A stretch of 64,000 bases of DNA from positions 35,910,023 through 35,974,022 of the forward strand of contig NC_023755.2 in the NCBI RefSeq assembly GCF_000499845.2, given 5' to 3'. This stretch comes from Phaseolus vulgaris. Taxonomy: Eukaryota > Streptophyta > Magnoliopsida > Fabales > Fabaceae. The notes under the pieces were generated by a model, which was not told the DNA's origin, made no database searches, and saw only the letters and a program-made list of their open reading frames with translations. Numbering within the stretch: the first letter of the stretch is position 1; each line of letters opens with the position of its first letter. The position numbers and the translations under genes were made by a program. This document shows positions 22,397 to 36,196 of this stretch, in pieces.

Positions 22397-25300
22397 TGCC
22401 TCTTCTCTTTCACAGCACAGACACAGTCATTCAACGAAGTTCCCACTAACTGCAAAGGGTAATCGAACTTCTAAACCTATCTTCTCTAAAACCCTATCTT
22501 TTTTTTGGTAATAATAAAAAAAAATCAGTAACCAAATTTTAATAAATCTATTTTCTCTAAATGAATATTTTTTTCGCCTCTAATTATAAGATACTATCTT
22601 GAAAGATTAAAGATTAAATCTCATTTATTATCAACAAATAAAAAGTTATCTATTACGTAAAATATTTAAATTTCACTATTATATATATATATATATATAA
22701 TTATGAAAAAAGTTGCAGAAAGTGAAGTATCTTGAAACTTTCTTAAGAGGTTAGTAAACATAAAAAAAAGTGTGTCAAATAATAAATAAATATTTTTAGT
22801 AAATCTTAATTTTTTTAATCAATATTTTAACCTCATTTCCACTCTTTTTTATTAAAAGAATGCGAAAACAAGGTTTTATATTGTTATTGCTTTGTCATGA
22901 TCGTTTTTATTTAATAATTTTATTAAAAAATAATCATATATATCATTATTATTTTCTTAAATAATATGCCAGTTGTAGAGCACTTTTTTATTTCAAATTC
23001 ATTAACATTTCAATTAAAATATATTTACATTGAATAAACATATACATAAATAAAAAATAGCCTGAAAATTTAAAGAGTTAACAAAAACCTATATTATTCT
23101 TTAATTTTAATATAACAATGTCTTTTAGGAATCTAGCAAAAAATTGAAACCATTCCAAAGCACAAGTATTATGATATAAAGGTGAATTAAAAATATAATA
23201 ATAGAAATTAAAGTTTACCGAATTATTTTATTTTATTACTAAAATCTTATTGGAGGAATTTGTCCAGTGAATGTTGGTTTCAGAAGTTGCAAGTGAAACA
23301 ATGTTAGCATGTCTCATTCGATAGCTTAGGAACGTTTCATAAGTTAATTATAAAAGTTTTGTTACAGAAATAAAAATTTGTATCGACAGTTATTGTTAAC
23401 TAAAGAGTTATTATTCAATTGAATTAATAGAAACAATTGAGAGTTAAACGAAAGTTTACTGAGAAAAAAAATTAGTTGTAATATGTGTTATAATAATTTT
23501 TATGTACACGTAAATTTGTTAAAACTTCAATTGAATTGTTTTATGTGTTATTTTAAAACGTGATTATGTAATAAAGAGCTTTTGGACATGATTGTCAATG
23601 AAAAAGAGAAAAAAAAAATTACATAACCTAAAATTAACTTTACATATAACTCAAGTAATGATTTACTTAAGTAATGATCAATGATTTACTTAAGTAAGAT
23701 TTACTTAGCCGATTAAATGGATTTGAGCTTGGATAATGATCATAAAACTTTACAAATATCAATTCTAAGGAGTTTGTTAATATTTTACTAAACTTTAAAA
23801 AATAATGTGTATTATGACAAGAAAAGTGAAATGTTTTGGGTGTGGGTTTTGCATTCTGCATCTCATAAAATTCAACTACATCAAAATCTATTCTTACCTT
23901 TAAAAATTGTATTTCAGAATCCATTCTTACCCTTTAAAAATACATTTTTTTAAATAGTATTTGGATTGTAAATTTTGAAATATATTATTTTTTTTTAAAT
24001 ATATTTATATTTTATTTTGAATTAATTTCAACATAATTAATTTATTTTAAAGAGTATTTTTTTAAAAAAATATTTAATAAAAATGTATTTTTTTAATAGG
24101 AATAATATTCATCAAAATAAACATTATGGAATGATAATAATATTTTATATATTAATAATTAAAAAATTTAGAAAATATCATTATTAAATTTCAAAATACA
24201 AACCTAAATACTAGAACTATAGTAATGTCACCTACTTTATACGATTGTGAACGTATGATATAAACAATCCATTTATCCATGTCGTTCCGGACTAACTCTA
24301 ATACATTAGAGTGTCTCATGACTTTCTATCATATGTTCACAGTGAATCATGTGTGTTGAAAAATATTGATGATCTCTGAATATACTATATATATAATTGA
24401 AAATAAATTTAAATTGTTAAAATTATGTATATTATTTATCTATAATAACGTGATATAGCCTCCTAACTACTTTGTGTACACAAAACAAGCATTGGTGGTA
24501 TATAGTTGATAACAATAATAAAAAACAATCAAAAATTTTTTAAAACAAATATATGCATATGGGATTGTGCAATTCAAAATATTTTCCAGCAATAACAAAA
24601 ATAGTAAATACTTATCTTTGTAGTGATCAATGTCCTTCCAACGTCCTCTTCCACTCACAAGATAAGGATTTGGAAGAAGTATAAGCAGGCGGTGCAGAGA
24701 AAGGTAAAAGAAGAAATGAGAAGTTGGTTAAATATAAATATAAGGAACGATAGCTTGATCTTTTCACATGGGATAATGTAGTTGAAATTTATGGAGGTGG
24801 TGAATGCATTGCCCTTTAGGTCTTCCTTCATATCTTACTTCTTTGGATTGAGTCCAATCCACTCCCCATCCTACCCCAAGAGTATACCAAAGAGGAAGAT
24901 GAAAAAAAAATCAAAATTTTCCTACTCAGCATTAAATGCTGCGGTTGTAACTATGATTTCTGAATGCAGTTGCTTGTACCTTCAGCTCCTGTATATCAAC
25001 ATGCAGACAAGCCCCATCTAGTCAAACTGTTCCTCAAGTATTCACAAAAAGAAACTCTTCCTTATTATGAAAAATATGAATACTTTTTAAAACAATGCAA
25101 AAAAATGTTTTTCTTTTCAAAATTTACATGAAAATGTGAAATGTATTGTGTCCTTCATTAAGTCTTCCCATAATAAGTAAAATCAGAAATTGATACTTAT
25201 ATACACGTGTGTGATTCATCGCTGAACTTATGTTACGATAAAAGTACATATTAATTTAGAGAAGTACAGCCCAGAAGTTGCGTTTTGCAGGCCAATTCTG

Positions 25301-26436
25301 TTGGTGAGTTGGTTTTTATTAATAATCAATTTTTTTAAAACCAGAATTGGCAGAGGTGGACCTTCAAGATTTGTTTGCGGGGTCGATCATGATGGGTTGC
25401 ACCATGTCACTATCGAGTTTGCGATTCCAGCTACATATTTTGGACTTTCAGTTAACCCTTGAAGTTGTGGCAGACATGTTTTATGTCAACTCTAACGAAT
25501 CGTATTGGCCATTTATACGAATGCCTCTTCTTCACCACAGCTTTTGCCAACCATGTTTGGTATGTTCGTCTACAAGACTGCCGTTTTAGTGCAAGTTTAA
25601 AGAAAAAATGAAAGAGTTAAAACTCGTATTTCAAGGAAAACATGGATGACTCGAGTGAATAAAACCATATACATGTGTCGCACCATATGGTCCTGCCTAC
25701 ATAATCGAATTTCAAATGCAAATTTGTGCTCGGTGCACTGAATTTAAAAAACATGCGTAAGCTTGAATTATTCAGTATCAGCCAAAAGTTATCTACCTAA
25801 ACGAAGTGATGAAGTAATCATTTTGAAGTGAGTCTACCACTACTGACTGGTTGATTGACCTAAAAATATTACAATACGGTGAGGAAACAGGAGCTGATTT
25901 GTTATATCAGAAGAATTGTTCTCAGCTACTCGTAATCCATCAAAAAGATAGGGCTGATTATATATATACTTGAATTATGCAGCAGTTCATTTTCTTTGAA
26001 ACACTGACCAATGGTGCTTGCTATACAACATCTTCTTGATATAACAATTTAATAAAATACACAATAAACAAGGCTCAATAATAACCTTTGCACCCCCTAC
26101 ACAAATTGGTGATTTGTTTCAATCTATCAACATATTTGTGAAATCAGTTCTGAATTGCTAACCATTCATCTGGACCCCACCATTTCCTGTCACGTCAGCC
26201 ACTACAATTGATATGGCAGTTAAATTGCAATGTCTTCTCTAAAAAACTGTGACATATAGGAAACTAGCTAGATCAAAATGGTAACCACAAAGCACAACCA
26301 ATTTTACAAATCGAAAATGACTGAAACATTTCAAAGTTCAGGACATAATATAGCCTGGCCTAAAAATTATAGCAAATGTAATTCAGCCCAAAAAACAATT
26401 CATCCAGTGAGATGCTAATTAAAAACCTCTTGAAAG
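22397..26436. other. Intergenic region between LRR and DCP1 genes
   Basis: No gene recognised. A TA microsatellite lies at about 22680-22698. The stretch 24660-25600 is less AT-rich than its flanks, with two short plus-strand frames (24782-25021, 79 residues; 25347-25589, 80 residues). I match neither to a family, and they may be remnants of an old gene or repeat. The interval 22400-22500 would contain the 5' leader of the LRR gene and 26100-26436 the 3' end of DCP1. Confidence 0.5.
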
Positions 26437-29400
26437 TCATGATTGATGAGCATTCAGCAGCGCTCTATAAACCATATCAATGAATTGATTGTCCTACCAC
26501 AGCCAAAAAAAAAATAAAAAATTAGTATAATAGTAATTTTCCTTGGTAGGAAATAGAATGACTGGATCATACAAAATTATCTACTTCCTGACAGCCATTT
26601 AAGATGACTGTATTCCCTACGGAGAATACACACAATCACCAAGCAAGTAGACTAACCTGAACAAGCACCAGAAGAGCCTCTCGAACCTTTTCTCTAGAAA
26701 TAACTGGACTGTAGTTTGGAGAGGGAGCAGGAGCAAGTGATGGTGGTGGATTTGGTGGTGGAAATGGCTGTAGCAGTGGAGCACCATAAGGACGTTGTAC
26801 ATTAACAGCCGGATGAAGTGGAGGGGCAGTAGGTGTGGATGAAGATGCTGGGGGTATCATCATTGCTGAAGAAGGGGGAGGGGCGAAAAAAGAAGGTTTC
26901 ACAAGTTTTGTGGTTCGGTTACTGCTAATGGATTCAGGAGCATCATGATGGGGTATTGGAGGAGTAGATGCTGAAAGCGGCGGTATCTGTAAGGTTGGCA
27001 CAGTAGGTGTAGCAGCATGAGTTTGCACTGAAGATGAAGAAATTGTAGCAGAGGACTGGTAAGGTTGGCCAGTAATTGGAACATTTGAAGTATTCCCAAT
27101 AGCCATGGCTGCCTGCAATAATAAAGTGTCAGGAAAAAACCATTCTCATTATCAGAACTCATTTACAAAATATTGAACTTATCGTATCAAACAATCTTTG
27201 CAATGTCAATTTGAATAGGTAAATAATCATAAGTGAAGCACCAAAGTTACAATTCAGCAAGGAATAGGCTGAAAATTTGAAAGCTAAATGATGTTCTAAG
27301 TGTCTATATTAGTGTAGCAAAGAAACCACTGAAAAGTTGAGAATTGCTCGGGAATTCATAGTTAGTTTGCGGGGCTACTATTCCTTTTTGTCAATTGAGC
27401 CACCGCTTTTCAAAAGATAAATGTAAAATTGGATATCTTATAATACCTGAGATACTAAAATTGAACCATATAGTGAAATAATAATTCAAAACTACAGATG
27501 GAATAAGCCAAAGTTTTATAGTTCTATGTCAACAGAAATTTAAATTCATTTCCTTAGTTCTCCAACAGAAACTAGCAAGAAAAGACTGTTAGGATATAGC
27601 TGAAACTGCTATATATCAATATATTAAATGATTAAAAAAGAAGCACACAGGTACTGGTAACCAAAGGACAAAATCATGCTAAGCACACATGCAATTATCC
27701 AACTCCACCGAACGAATGCCATCACATTTACTTGTCAAGAAAGTTTAGAAATAAATGAATGGATTGAGATATCAGAATAACATGTATTAGAAGCAAATAA
27801 CATCACTAACAGTGGTACATACACTGAAGAAATTTACAAAGGATGGATCATCAGGAACATCAACCGCATTGGAAGTAGCAGATGATGGTGGCTCAAGAGG
27901 ACCATCCATAACTGCCATAGTTGGTACTGCTTCTAGCTCCTCAAACTCACTGCAACAAGTATAAGCAGAACCTATTTTACTCAGATTCAAAGTATACTGC
28001 GTGCAAAAATAAATGGCTAATGAGTAATGTCTAAGGAGTGCTAGCTAAAAAAAAGAACAAAACTAAGAAAGCAACAATGCTGCCCAGTATTTCTACATCA
28101 AAGGTAGGAACAATGCAAATGCCCTTGAAACAGGCATGGGTAGTGCACTAGATTAAAGGCAAAACCATAATCCTGCGGAATAGCATTGTATACAATTTTA
28201 TAAAAACAAAAAGAATAATGGGAAAATAGAGGTACTTATTGCCTTTCCCAACCAAAATACAGTATAATTATATGATAACGTAACTAGGTGTAAGTTGCAT
28301 CATTATTTATCAACATGTATACTACAATTATGCTCATCATATGCCACATTAATTCATTCATTATTTATGTGCTACTGAATGAATTTATGTTACATGCTCT
28401 TTCTTGTCCCTATCTCATGTGCTTCATCTTTCACTGGCTACCACCTTTCTTTCCAAATTACTTTCACGCAACAAAATGCTCGAGATAAAACATATACATC
28501 AAGATCACTTTTCAAATCCAAGGAATTTGAAAGGAGCATGGATATGATTACATTTTCAGAAAAGATAAATGAACTAGAATTTAAAAAAAAAAAAAAAAAT
28601 CTAAGGGGAGCAGGCAGATGCTGGCACAGAGTCACTTAACCAGTTAGGAGCATATTATTACCTCTTCGTAGAAGAAACCTTTGACTTTGGTGGAACCTTG
28701 GCATATGCATTAAGGATCCTGAAAATTAGACAAATATATATGAATTGTATGGATACATGATTTTTTTACAAATTCCAACAAATCTAGGTCTCTATGCTAA
28801 AGATCAACAACTAAAGCCATTGGATGAAGCTGCTAGTTAAATCTTTGTTTTCCCGTTCTTTGCATATGTCCAATGTTGTGAACATTAGCGAAGCAAACAG
28901 AACTAAAGGTAATTGTTGCACATAGCTTATATGTTATCAGCAGTATATCGTTAACTAATTTCAGGATTCTTTCAAGGATTCAACGGATGCAAGAAAAAAT
29001 GAACTTGACCATCATACAAAACATCATATTTTGGTTAGGAACCCCTGCGTTGAATTAATCATCCATTAGGAACTGGCATGGGGAGAGTTGACCAATTCCA
29101 TACCTAATAGGTAACCCTACAAATATGAGAAATGTCTAATTATATTACCTACCTTAGAATATTTTACAGTATCCTAGATGATCTCTTAGGCTTTATTCTT
29201 CTTTTAAATTTTATGATTAGTTCCCTCATTTAATTAGGATCGTTATAAGTATAGGGATATCTCATTAGCATCAGATTTATTAGAATCTGAACTATTGGCA
29301 TATCATATCATGTATATATGAATAAAATCTCCTATAATTATTTGCATTAATTACAATAAATTTTATATAAAATGGACTTCGTTATCAGCGTCATAAGTTT

Positions 29401-30870
29401 CAGCCCAATATGTTCTTCTTTTCTCCTCATTAACAGGTACATCAGTGTTTGACTTTCAAAAAAGACAGGAAAATTATGGCTTATCTATTACAAATGTTCT
29501 CCCCCCCCCCCCCCCCCCCACAAAATCAATCTAAACTTTACATTCCATCAAGTTTAGAAGCAACACACAAGTATGAGGAATTTGCTTAATACATTGGGAA
29601 AAATAATTCTCTTTTCCTCTTTCAAAAACTCTCATATTTTATCGCAAAATAAAGGAATCCAAACATGCAAAATACCCCCTTAATTAATCAGAATCACTAA
29701 AAATGACAAAATTTGACAATTTAGCATTATGAAAAAAATCAGAGGAGAACATAGCAATTTCATAATTAAATACATACTAAGAGCAATCAATACCTGCTAA
29801 AAAGATTAGCAACCTCTTCACATTCACGTGGATTATAGAACCAGATACCATTCACTTCTTGAGCAGCGTTTCTATAGAGAAGATATGGCACCTGAACTTC
29901 ATACTCGAAATCCCCCAAGAGATTCTCCACTAAATTCTCTGCTTATGCCATCATGGAAAAGGGCGAAATGCAAGTTACATGCAATGACATTAGGCAGTTC
30001 TCTACCACAAAGTATCAACAGTCAACACATTATATACCATATTCCATCCTTAAAAACAGGTTAGAAGACATTTACAGTTTACACAATTACTAATTCGTAA
30101 TACTCACAAGATTGAGTGCAAGTTGCTGTGCGCAATGTCTGCCGATAGCCAATACCCCAGCCCCAATTATAATTTTAAGGTTAAAAGCACACCCACTTAC
30201 TATAACCATATTATATATTGCCTTGATAAAATATAGAGGAATAAAATAGCAAGCACTTAATACATGAATTTTTCAAAACCAAACCCAAAAACCGTATTAT
30301 CAAGTGTCACAGATTGATATTATCAACGAAGATCAATTGCACAATACGCCAGCTTCCAACAAATACCATTTGATTTCCCATTTCTTAAACAAAATAGCAA
30401 CAAGCAAAAGCAGATTGAGTCACTAACCAGTATTGCGACGGTTCATCACAATAAACTGAAATCGAGGTTGTGTGTTCCTGAAATTAAACAAAGGCATAAA
30501 CACGAGATAAACCTCGAATCCAAACACCTGGATCGTTGAAGCAATGAATCGCGAGATATCAAGAATACTAAAAGGAGGAAAAGTAAACGAACCTCTTGAC
30601 AACGAAGAGAGATCCTTCAACGTCCTTGCGACTCTGCAAAGCAATCAGAGCGATGAGAATGGAATGAAAAAGTAAAAATGATAGAAAAAAAGTTTGAGAG
30701 AGCGAACGAACCCATTGGCTGAGGTCGATGTTGAACTCGTAGAAGGTGACATGTGCTGCGGTGATGAGAATTTCTTCAACGAAGGGGTCGATTCGTTGGA
30801 GAACAGTGAGATTGAGAAGCTTGGTGCTGTGCTGGTCTAGATTTGGCATCAGCTTCCCATTCTGAGACAT
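26437..30870 (-). CDS. DCP1: mRNA-decapping enzyme-like protein DCP1
   Basis: Eight exons on the minus strand: 30870-30712, 30633-30593, 30477-30428, 29938-29794, 28718-28662, 27949-27823, 27112-26657, 26493-26437. All borders are GT/AG and the joined frame is 363 residues, matching plant DCP1 length. DCP1 activates the catalytic subunit DCP2, which removes the 5' cap of mRNAs in cytoplasmic P-bodies. Residues of about 10-135 are the EVH1-like DCP1 domain (LLNLTVLQRIDPFVEEILITAAHVTFYEF, VEGSLFVVKR, FQFIVMNRRN, YLLYRN, VNGIWFYN). A linker follows with FEELEA and PTMAVMDGPLEP, then a proline-rich stretch (LLQPFPPPNPPPSLAPAP). The C-terminal helix (VISREKVREALLVLVQ plus exon 8 DNQFIDMVYRALLNA) is the trimerisation motif. 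The start is the ATG of MSQNGK, as in Arabidopsis. Confidence 0.96.
29100..29400 (+). mobile_element. Possible Copia LTR scrap with primer-site relict in DCP1 intron 3
   Basis: The stretch ATATGAATAAAATCTCC ... ACTTCGTTATCAGCGTC near 29308-29395 resembles the end of a Copia LTR followed by a worn TGGTATCAGCG-type primer site. Left boundary and target duplication were not found. The intron that holds it (29939-30427 is a separate intron; this one is 28719-29793) is otherwise ordinary. Weak call. Confidence 0.25.
29501..29519. repeat. Poly-C run of 19 in a DCP1 intron
   Basis: Nineteen consecutive C residues in otherwise AT-rich intron sequence, preceded by TGTTCT and followed by ACAAAATC. The length is probably variable and error-prone in sequencing. 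Confidence 0.9.
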
Positions 30871-33800
30871 TTTCGGTTGTTGTATCTGTACCAAACCCTA
30901 GAAATTAGAGGTTAGGGTCTCTGCGTCTCTGAAACCTTGAGAGAGAGCACAACACAATGCAGGAGAAGAAGGTTGAGGTTGAGTCGATCAGACTCAGCTT
31001 CTTCCCAAAGAAAATCCTTGCTAAATGACAAAATAAACCTTCTAACTAATCCATACGCATAAATTTTATATTCTTATATAAATCTCACAACAAAAACAAA
31101 TCCTCTCATATAATTATTTCAGATTTTATTTATAATTCAATTAAATTGGTTTAAACAGTATAATAGAAATTTGCAAGAAATAAATATTATTTTTTAACAT
31201 ATTTATATTATATATTTACCAATGGAAGCACATGACTACATCTAGGGGTAGCAAACCGGGAATCTCACCGTTTTGTTTGTCAAGGTTATACGGACTGAAA
31301 TTGATAATTTGTCCTATTTTAGAGTGGGCCGACGAGTTGACCTATCATTTTTCAAATTTTTTTTTTCATTTTTGTTTGTTTTAGATCTATTTATTTTGTT
31401 GTAGTTATTGATATCACTTTCTAGACAATAAAAATGCAAGAAAGAAAAATAAAATTGAATCAAACTTTAATATCCTAATCAAAGAATGTTTAATGCTTAA
31501 AAAAACAAAATAAATCTTATGAATAATTCAATGAATAAAATGATGTATACAAAAAGTAATGTAAATAAATTTTTATATAAAACACTGACAACTACCAATT
31601 TTAATTTCAAAAACATGAGATTTCTTTCTAAAAGTGCAAAATATAAAGATTGATGGGTTGGTTTGCCCCACCTCTTATGTGACATATCGAGTTGGTAGAT
31701 TAAACAAGTCGGACTTGACCAATACAGTCTGTCATGCCAGTTTGTCAAACCTACCAACATTGTCCGTGTATCTACATTTTTTAAATATTTTTTTTATATA
31801 ATATTATCATATTATAATAACTTTTTAATCAATATATGATAAATTTACAAATATAATTACAAAGCATAATATATATTTCTCTATATATATATATGTTTCA
31901 CATAAGAGAAGATTTAAATTTAATAACAAACATATTTTATCATAAATATTTGAAAGTCACCACTATATTATAAAACAATTAAAAATAAAATAGAAATATT
32001 AAGTGTGTACTCTCCTTATATACACTATGAGCAACACATCAGTATACGTGTGTTTGTCCATCTTTTTATCTTTTTATTACGATAACAAAAGATAAAATGA
32101 TTTTTTTATCGTAATTATTAAAATACTTTTTTACTAAAATTTATAAAAGTAATTATAAAATAAATATTCTTTTTATTGTAAATAGTTAATTAAATTAAAA
32201 TAATAATTACAAATGCTCGCTAAATGTGTCATGCATTTATAAAAAAAAAGTCATTTTTATTAATAGTTATAAATACCTACACATACTACAATAGTACAAA
32301 GTTTGCGATAAAAATAAAATATAAAAATGTGTGATCAAATATATGAAGCAAATAATCTTAAAATGCTTATTAATTATGACATTTTGTAATAAACTAAACA
32401 CTTTTAAAATTAATATTTTCTCTATTTTATGAGAGAAATTAATTTTTCAGAATATCAATCTTCTAAATCTTTTTCTTAAACTATACATATACTTTATCGT
32501 TTTTTTAATTGATATTTTAATGTAATAATACTTTATTAAGTATTTATATTTTTATTTAATACTCAGAGTATGGATTAATGTCTCTTTTTCCGTTTATTCA
32601 CATTCTTTTTTTATTATTGTATGGGTGTGTTGAGGTAATTAACAAAAAAAAATTTAGTGACTTGTTATTACTTTAGTCATACCAAGAAATTTAAATTTAA
32701 ATAAACTAAAAATAAAAGCTTGTATAAAAGTTCTAAATTACTAAGTGTAGTATAACTCATATTTAACTTTTTCATATAGTAATGACAATTAGACAATTAG
32801 ATAAATTTGATTGAAGTGTGACATATTAGCGCAACAACGGGAAGAATAAAATCAAAATTTTCTTTATGTCACCTTAAATAATTACAAAGACTAATGGAAA
32901 TATGTTTTTATTGTAATTGAAAACAATAACACTTAATAAGTCGAATGATATTTTTCGCTCAAGTGTCATCAACCTGAACAAACAACTTGCAATAATTGAA
33001 TTCTTCTACGCATGCTTTCAATAACCTAAAAACACATTTTATAATACAATATGAAGTGTCTTGAACATGATAAATAACATGAGGAGAACCAATATATTGT
33101 ACAATTTTTTTGGGAAGACTTTCTTGTACAACTAGTGTCCATCTTGGAAGATAAAAAACCTCTCAATCGCCAAACTCCATCGCAATATTTTTTTTTGTTT
33201 AACAATCCATGTTTTTCCATAATCACAAAATAACCATGACGATTTTTAATTACTACAAATAAACTTTTGATGAGGATGAAAGGATTCACTTTTGCTAAAT
33301 TTAAAATAATTATAGTAATATGGATGGAATCTAGATTTTGGGAACTTTAAAATAGAGTGGTTGACAAACAAGTATGGGATGATTCTGTTTTTTTATCACC
33401 TATTGATCTCAAATTTTGCTAAACGATGCTCATATTATCCATTGACATTTGTTGTGATAACATATGCTATGTGCTACATATCTGTCTGACTTTGATTCAA
33501 CCACCATAAATTTGTACTATTGATTAATGATGATGAAAATGTCTAAACTAAAATTGTTATACCAGTTAAGTCACAATAATGAAAATCTAGAAAACAAACT
33601 AGAACATCAACTTATGACATTAGATCTTATAAACAAATACTTCTTTATCTTACTAACTTTGTATAATTGTTCAAAATTAATTATCTTACTAACTTTCTTA
33701 GGTGTTAAACATTTTCATTTATTTTGTAAAATTTTATTATTTTAATTTTACAAATTACATTAGATATGTACTACCCAATCCACCAATATGGGTTATTAAT

Positions 33801-34870
33801 ATCCAATTGATATTATGGATATCTTTCGATTCGTAAAAGTCGGGTTGTTAATATTTCTATTATATTAATCACTTACAAACTAGTATAACAAACATAGTAA
33901 TCACTTAAAGATAGAGATATACTTTGAATTACCATAAATATCAGAATGTATCTATCAAACTCGACATCCTACCTATGTGATTATAGAAACACATGTCAAA
34001 CTTTTATTATCTATAAATACAAATTCAAGAAAGTACTCCCAACTTACTCACTTACTCAATACTTATTAACTCATCACTTAGAAAGTATTATATTTTTATT
34101 GACTTGAACGTCATATAATCTTGAGTAATGATATATGGACAATCCATAATTTTTATACAACCACATTACAACCCTCAATAATATTATTTTAATATTTTTT
34201 CATATCATTTAATTACAAATTTACCCTTTATTATATATATTTATATCTAAATTCATCACATCAAAAGTTATATACAACTCTCATAGTTGTCAAAGTTCAT
34301 TTCTCTATAATCTTGTGCATGTGGACTCACACTCAATCTTTAATAATAAAGTTCAACAATTTTTTTAAGAAGAAATTAAATCTTTACCAACAATTTGGAA
34401 GGTCCAACACCAAATCTAATAAGAACAAAATATAAATACTAATTTAAAATTTAAAAAAATCAAAAGAAACATTTAAGTTAAAAAGAAAACAAACATTAAT
34501 TAAAAAACAATTTATAGAAAACAGTAAAAAAAATATGCATGATAGCACGATTTTAGAAAAAATTATAAAAAACTGAAATTGTGTTAACACATACGACTTT
34601 TAAAAAAAACAGTGCATTTAAGCACGAATTCTAAAAAAAATTAAGGTTGTACTTATGAGTACGGCTTTTCTAAAAATAATTAAAAAAGTAAAAAACAATA
34701 GAAAGCTTTTGGAGCACAACTTCTTAATGGAATATTTACCAGAAACTAAGTTGTCCTTCGAGGCATATTTTTTATATAGAAGTTGTGTTTCAAGGCACAA
34801 TTTATTCATTTATGTAAAAGTTTTAAAATTTACATATTTGAAAGAAAATTACCCATTTCATAAATGAACC
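30871..34870. other. AT-rich intergenic region upstream of DCP1
   Basis: The first 100 bases are presumably DCP1 leader and promoter. At 31240-31340 and 31640-31760 are GC-richer patches (CTAGGGGTAGCAAACCGGG; GGTTGGTTTGCCCCACC) in roughly inverted arrangement, recalling a common plant dispersed repeat that starts CTAGGGGTGGCAAAACGGG. Class not determined. The rest holds no recognisable gene. Confidence 0.45.
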
Positions 34871-35010
34871 GATATTACATATTCTTGGATAAATAGATAC
34901 TTTATTTATAATCTTTGTAAGGCATATATTTTTTTACTCTAAGATATTACATATTCTTGGATAAATAGATACTTTATTTATAATCTTTGTAGGGCATATA
35001 TTTTTTTACA
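34871..35010. repeat. 72-bp near-perfect tandem duplication
   Basis: The unit starting GATATTACATATTCTTGG at 34871 is repeated at 34943 with one visible substitution (GTAAGGC versus GTAGGGC). It abuts the LTR-like element that starts at 35020. Confidence 0.9.
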
Positions 35011-35019
35011 GCTTTAGAG

Positions 35020-35826
35020 TGATAAGTGTCTAATTTATGAGAATTTATTGCTAATTTCATATTAAAATATAGGTATTTATGAGGATTTATTGTTAATTTA
35101 TATATAAAATAATATCTAATTTATGAATTTATACCTTTTTATATTTTGTACGATTGGTGGTGTTAAGTGCAGATTTGCAAGAAAGATTGGAGATTTGAGA
35201 TTTGGATTAAAAATGAATGATTTGAGCAAAAAAGATAAAGATGGAAGGTCCCAGACTGGAAAAAGATGCAAAGAAAGATTGGACCTTTTTTTTTATGTTT
35301 TATCATTTAGTCCATTAGCGCGACACAATAAACAACCTAACCCCTATAAACCTAGGATAAATAGAGGGCTAGAGGCTCAACCAGATTGAGAGGAAAACAC
35401 CAGAGTGAATTGTGAATTGTAACCCAATTGGAAGAATGGAAGGTGCTAGAAGTATGCGTGGCTAATTCTACGTCTTGTGATTGTGAGTAATCTGTTCAAA
35501 CTCTGGTGTATATGTGTATTTAGGTGATATCTTATATATTTATATATTAATATTTAGTTCTTGATTGATGATTGGTATTGTTGTTTTACTTTTAATTTTC
35601 CGTGACAAATTGAAAATCTTAAATCTGACCAGGAGGTATTTTTAGGGTTCAGACCTAAACAACAATACTTAACATATTTGAGTTCTAGGAATAGACTTGA
35701 AATGTGTTATTATACCCCTGAGCTTCGTTCTAAGTTTTCTTATAATTGTGCGAGGGATCGATATCCGTCCTTAGGGACAATTATTACTTCTGACAAACGT
35801 GGTGCACTTGCCGTAAAAAGTCATCA
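35020..35826 (+). mobile_element. Gypsy-type 5' LTR relict with decayed primer-binding region
   Basis: The block starts TGATAAGTGTCTAATTT and ends AAAAGTCATCA. It contains a TATA-like GGATAAATAGAGGG (about 35352) and, near its end, GGGATCGATATCCGTCC and GGTGCACTTGCCGT, which match the conserved U5 end of plant Tat/Athila-type Gypsy LTRs. The next bases (35827-35845, AGTTTTAGACGCCATACTTG) look like a worn copy of the TTTTGGCGCCGTTGCCGG segment that normally follows. No gag or pol frame follows, so the element is truncated soon after. The clade is inference. Confidence 0.55.
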
Positions 35827-35845
35827 AGTTTTAGACGCCATACTT

Positions 35846-36196
35846 GTTAAATAAATAAATTAAGTGCATTTGAATCTATTTTTCTCTTGTTTTATGAGTC
35901 TTAATAAAAGAAAATAAGAATAGATGGTGTGACTAATAACCTTAAGAAAAAAGTTTTTTTAAAGAATAAAGTTTGTTTGATAACTATTTTTTAAAATAAA
36001 ATATTATATTATAATAAAATAATAATTTATTTAAGTGTATGAAGATTTCATTGCTCGTTGGAACCAGAGACTTCAACATGATTTTTCACTTTAATGCAAC
36101 ACACATCACTTACACCTCAAACTCTTGCAACTTTACAATAACATTATATAAGAGAAACTTCTATGAAGCACCACCATTACCATCCAATTTCTCTTT
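35846..36196. other. Spacer between Gypsy relict and CASP gene
   Basis: AT-rich, no gene seen. It should contain the 3' untranslated region of the CASP gene just left of 36197. Confidence 0.5.

Noticed and set aside
24782..25589. Two plus-strand frames of 79 and 80 residues in a less AT-rich patch
   Set aside because: I could not match either translation, or the other frames of this stretch, to a known family, and they do not join by clear splice sites.
26636..27162. Separate proline/serine-rich ORFs
   Set aside because: The in-frame one is exon 7 of DCP1 and the other is its shadow. The apparent first Met is a TTG codon in the intron end.
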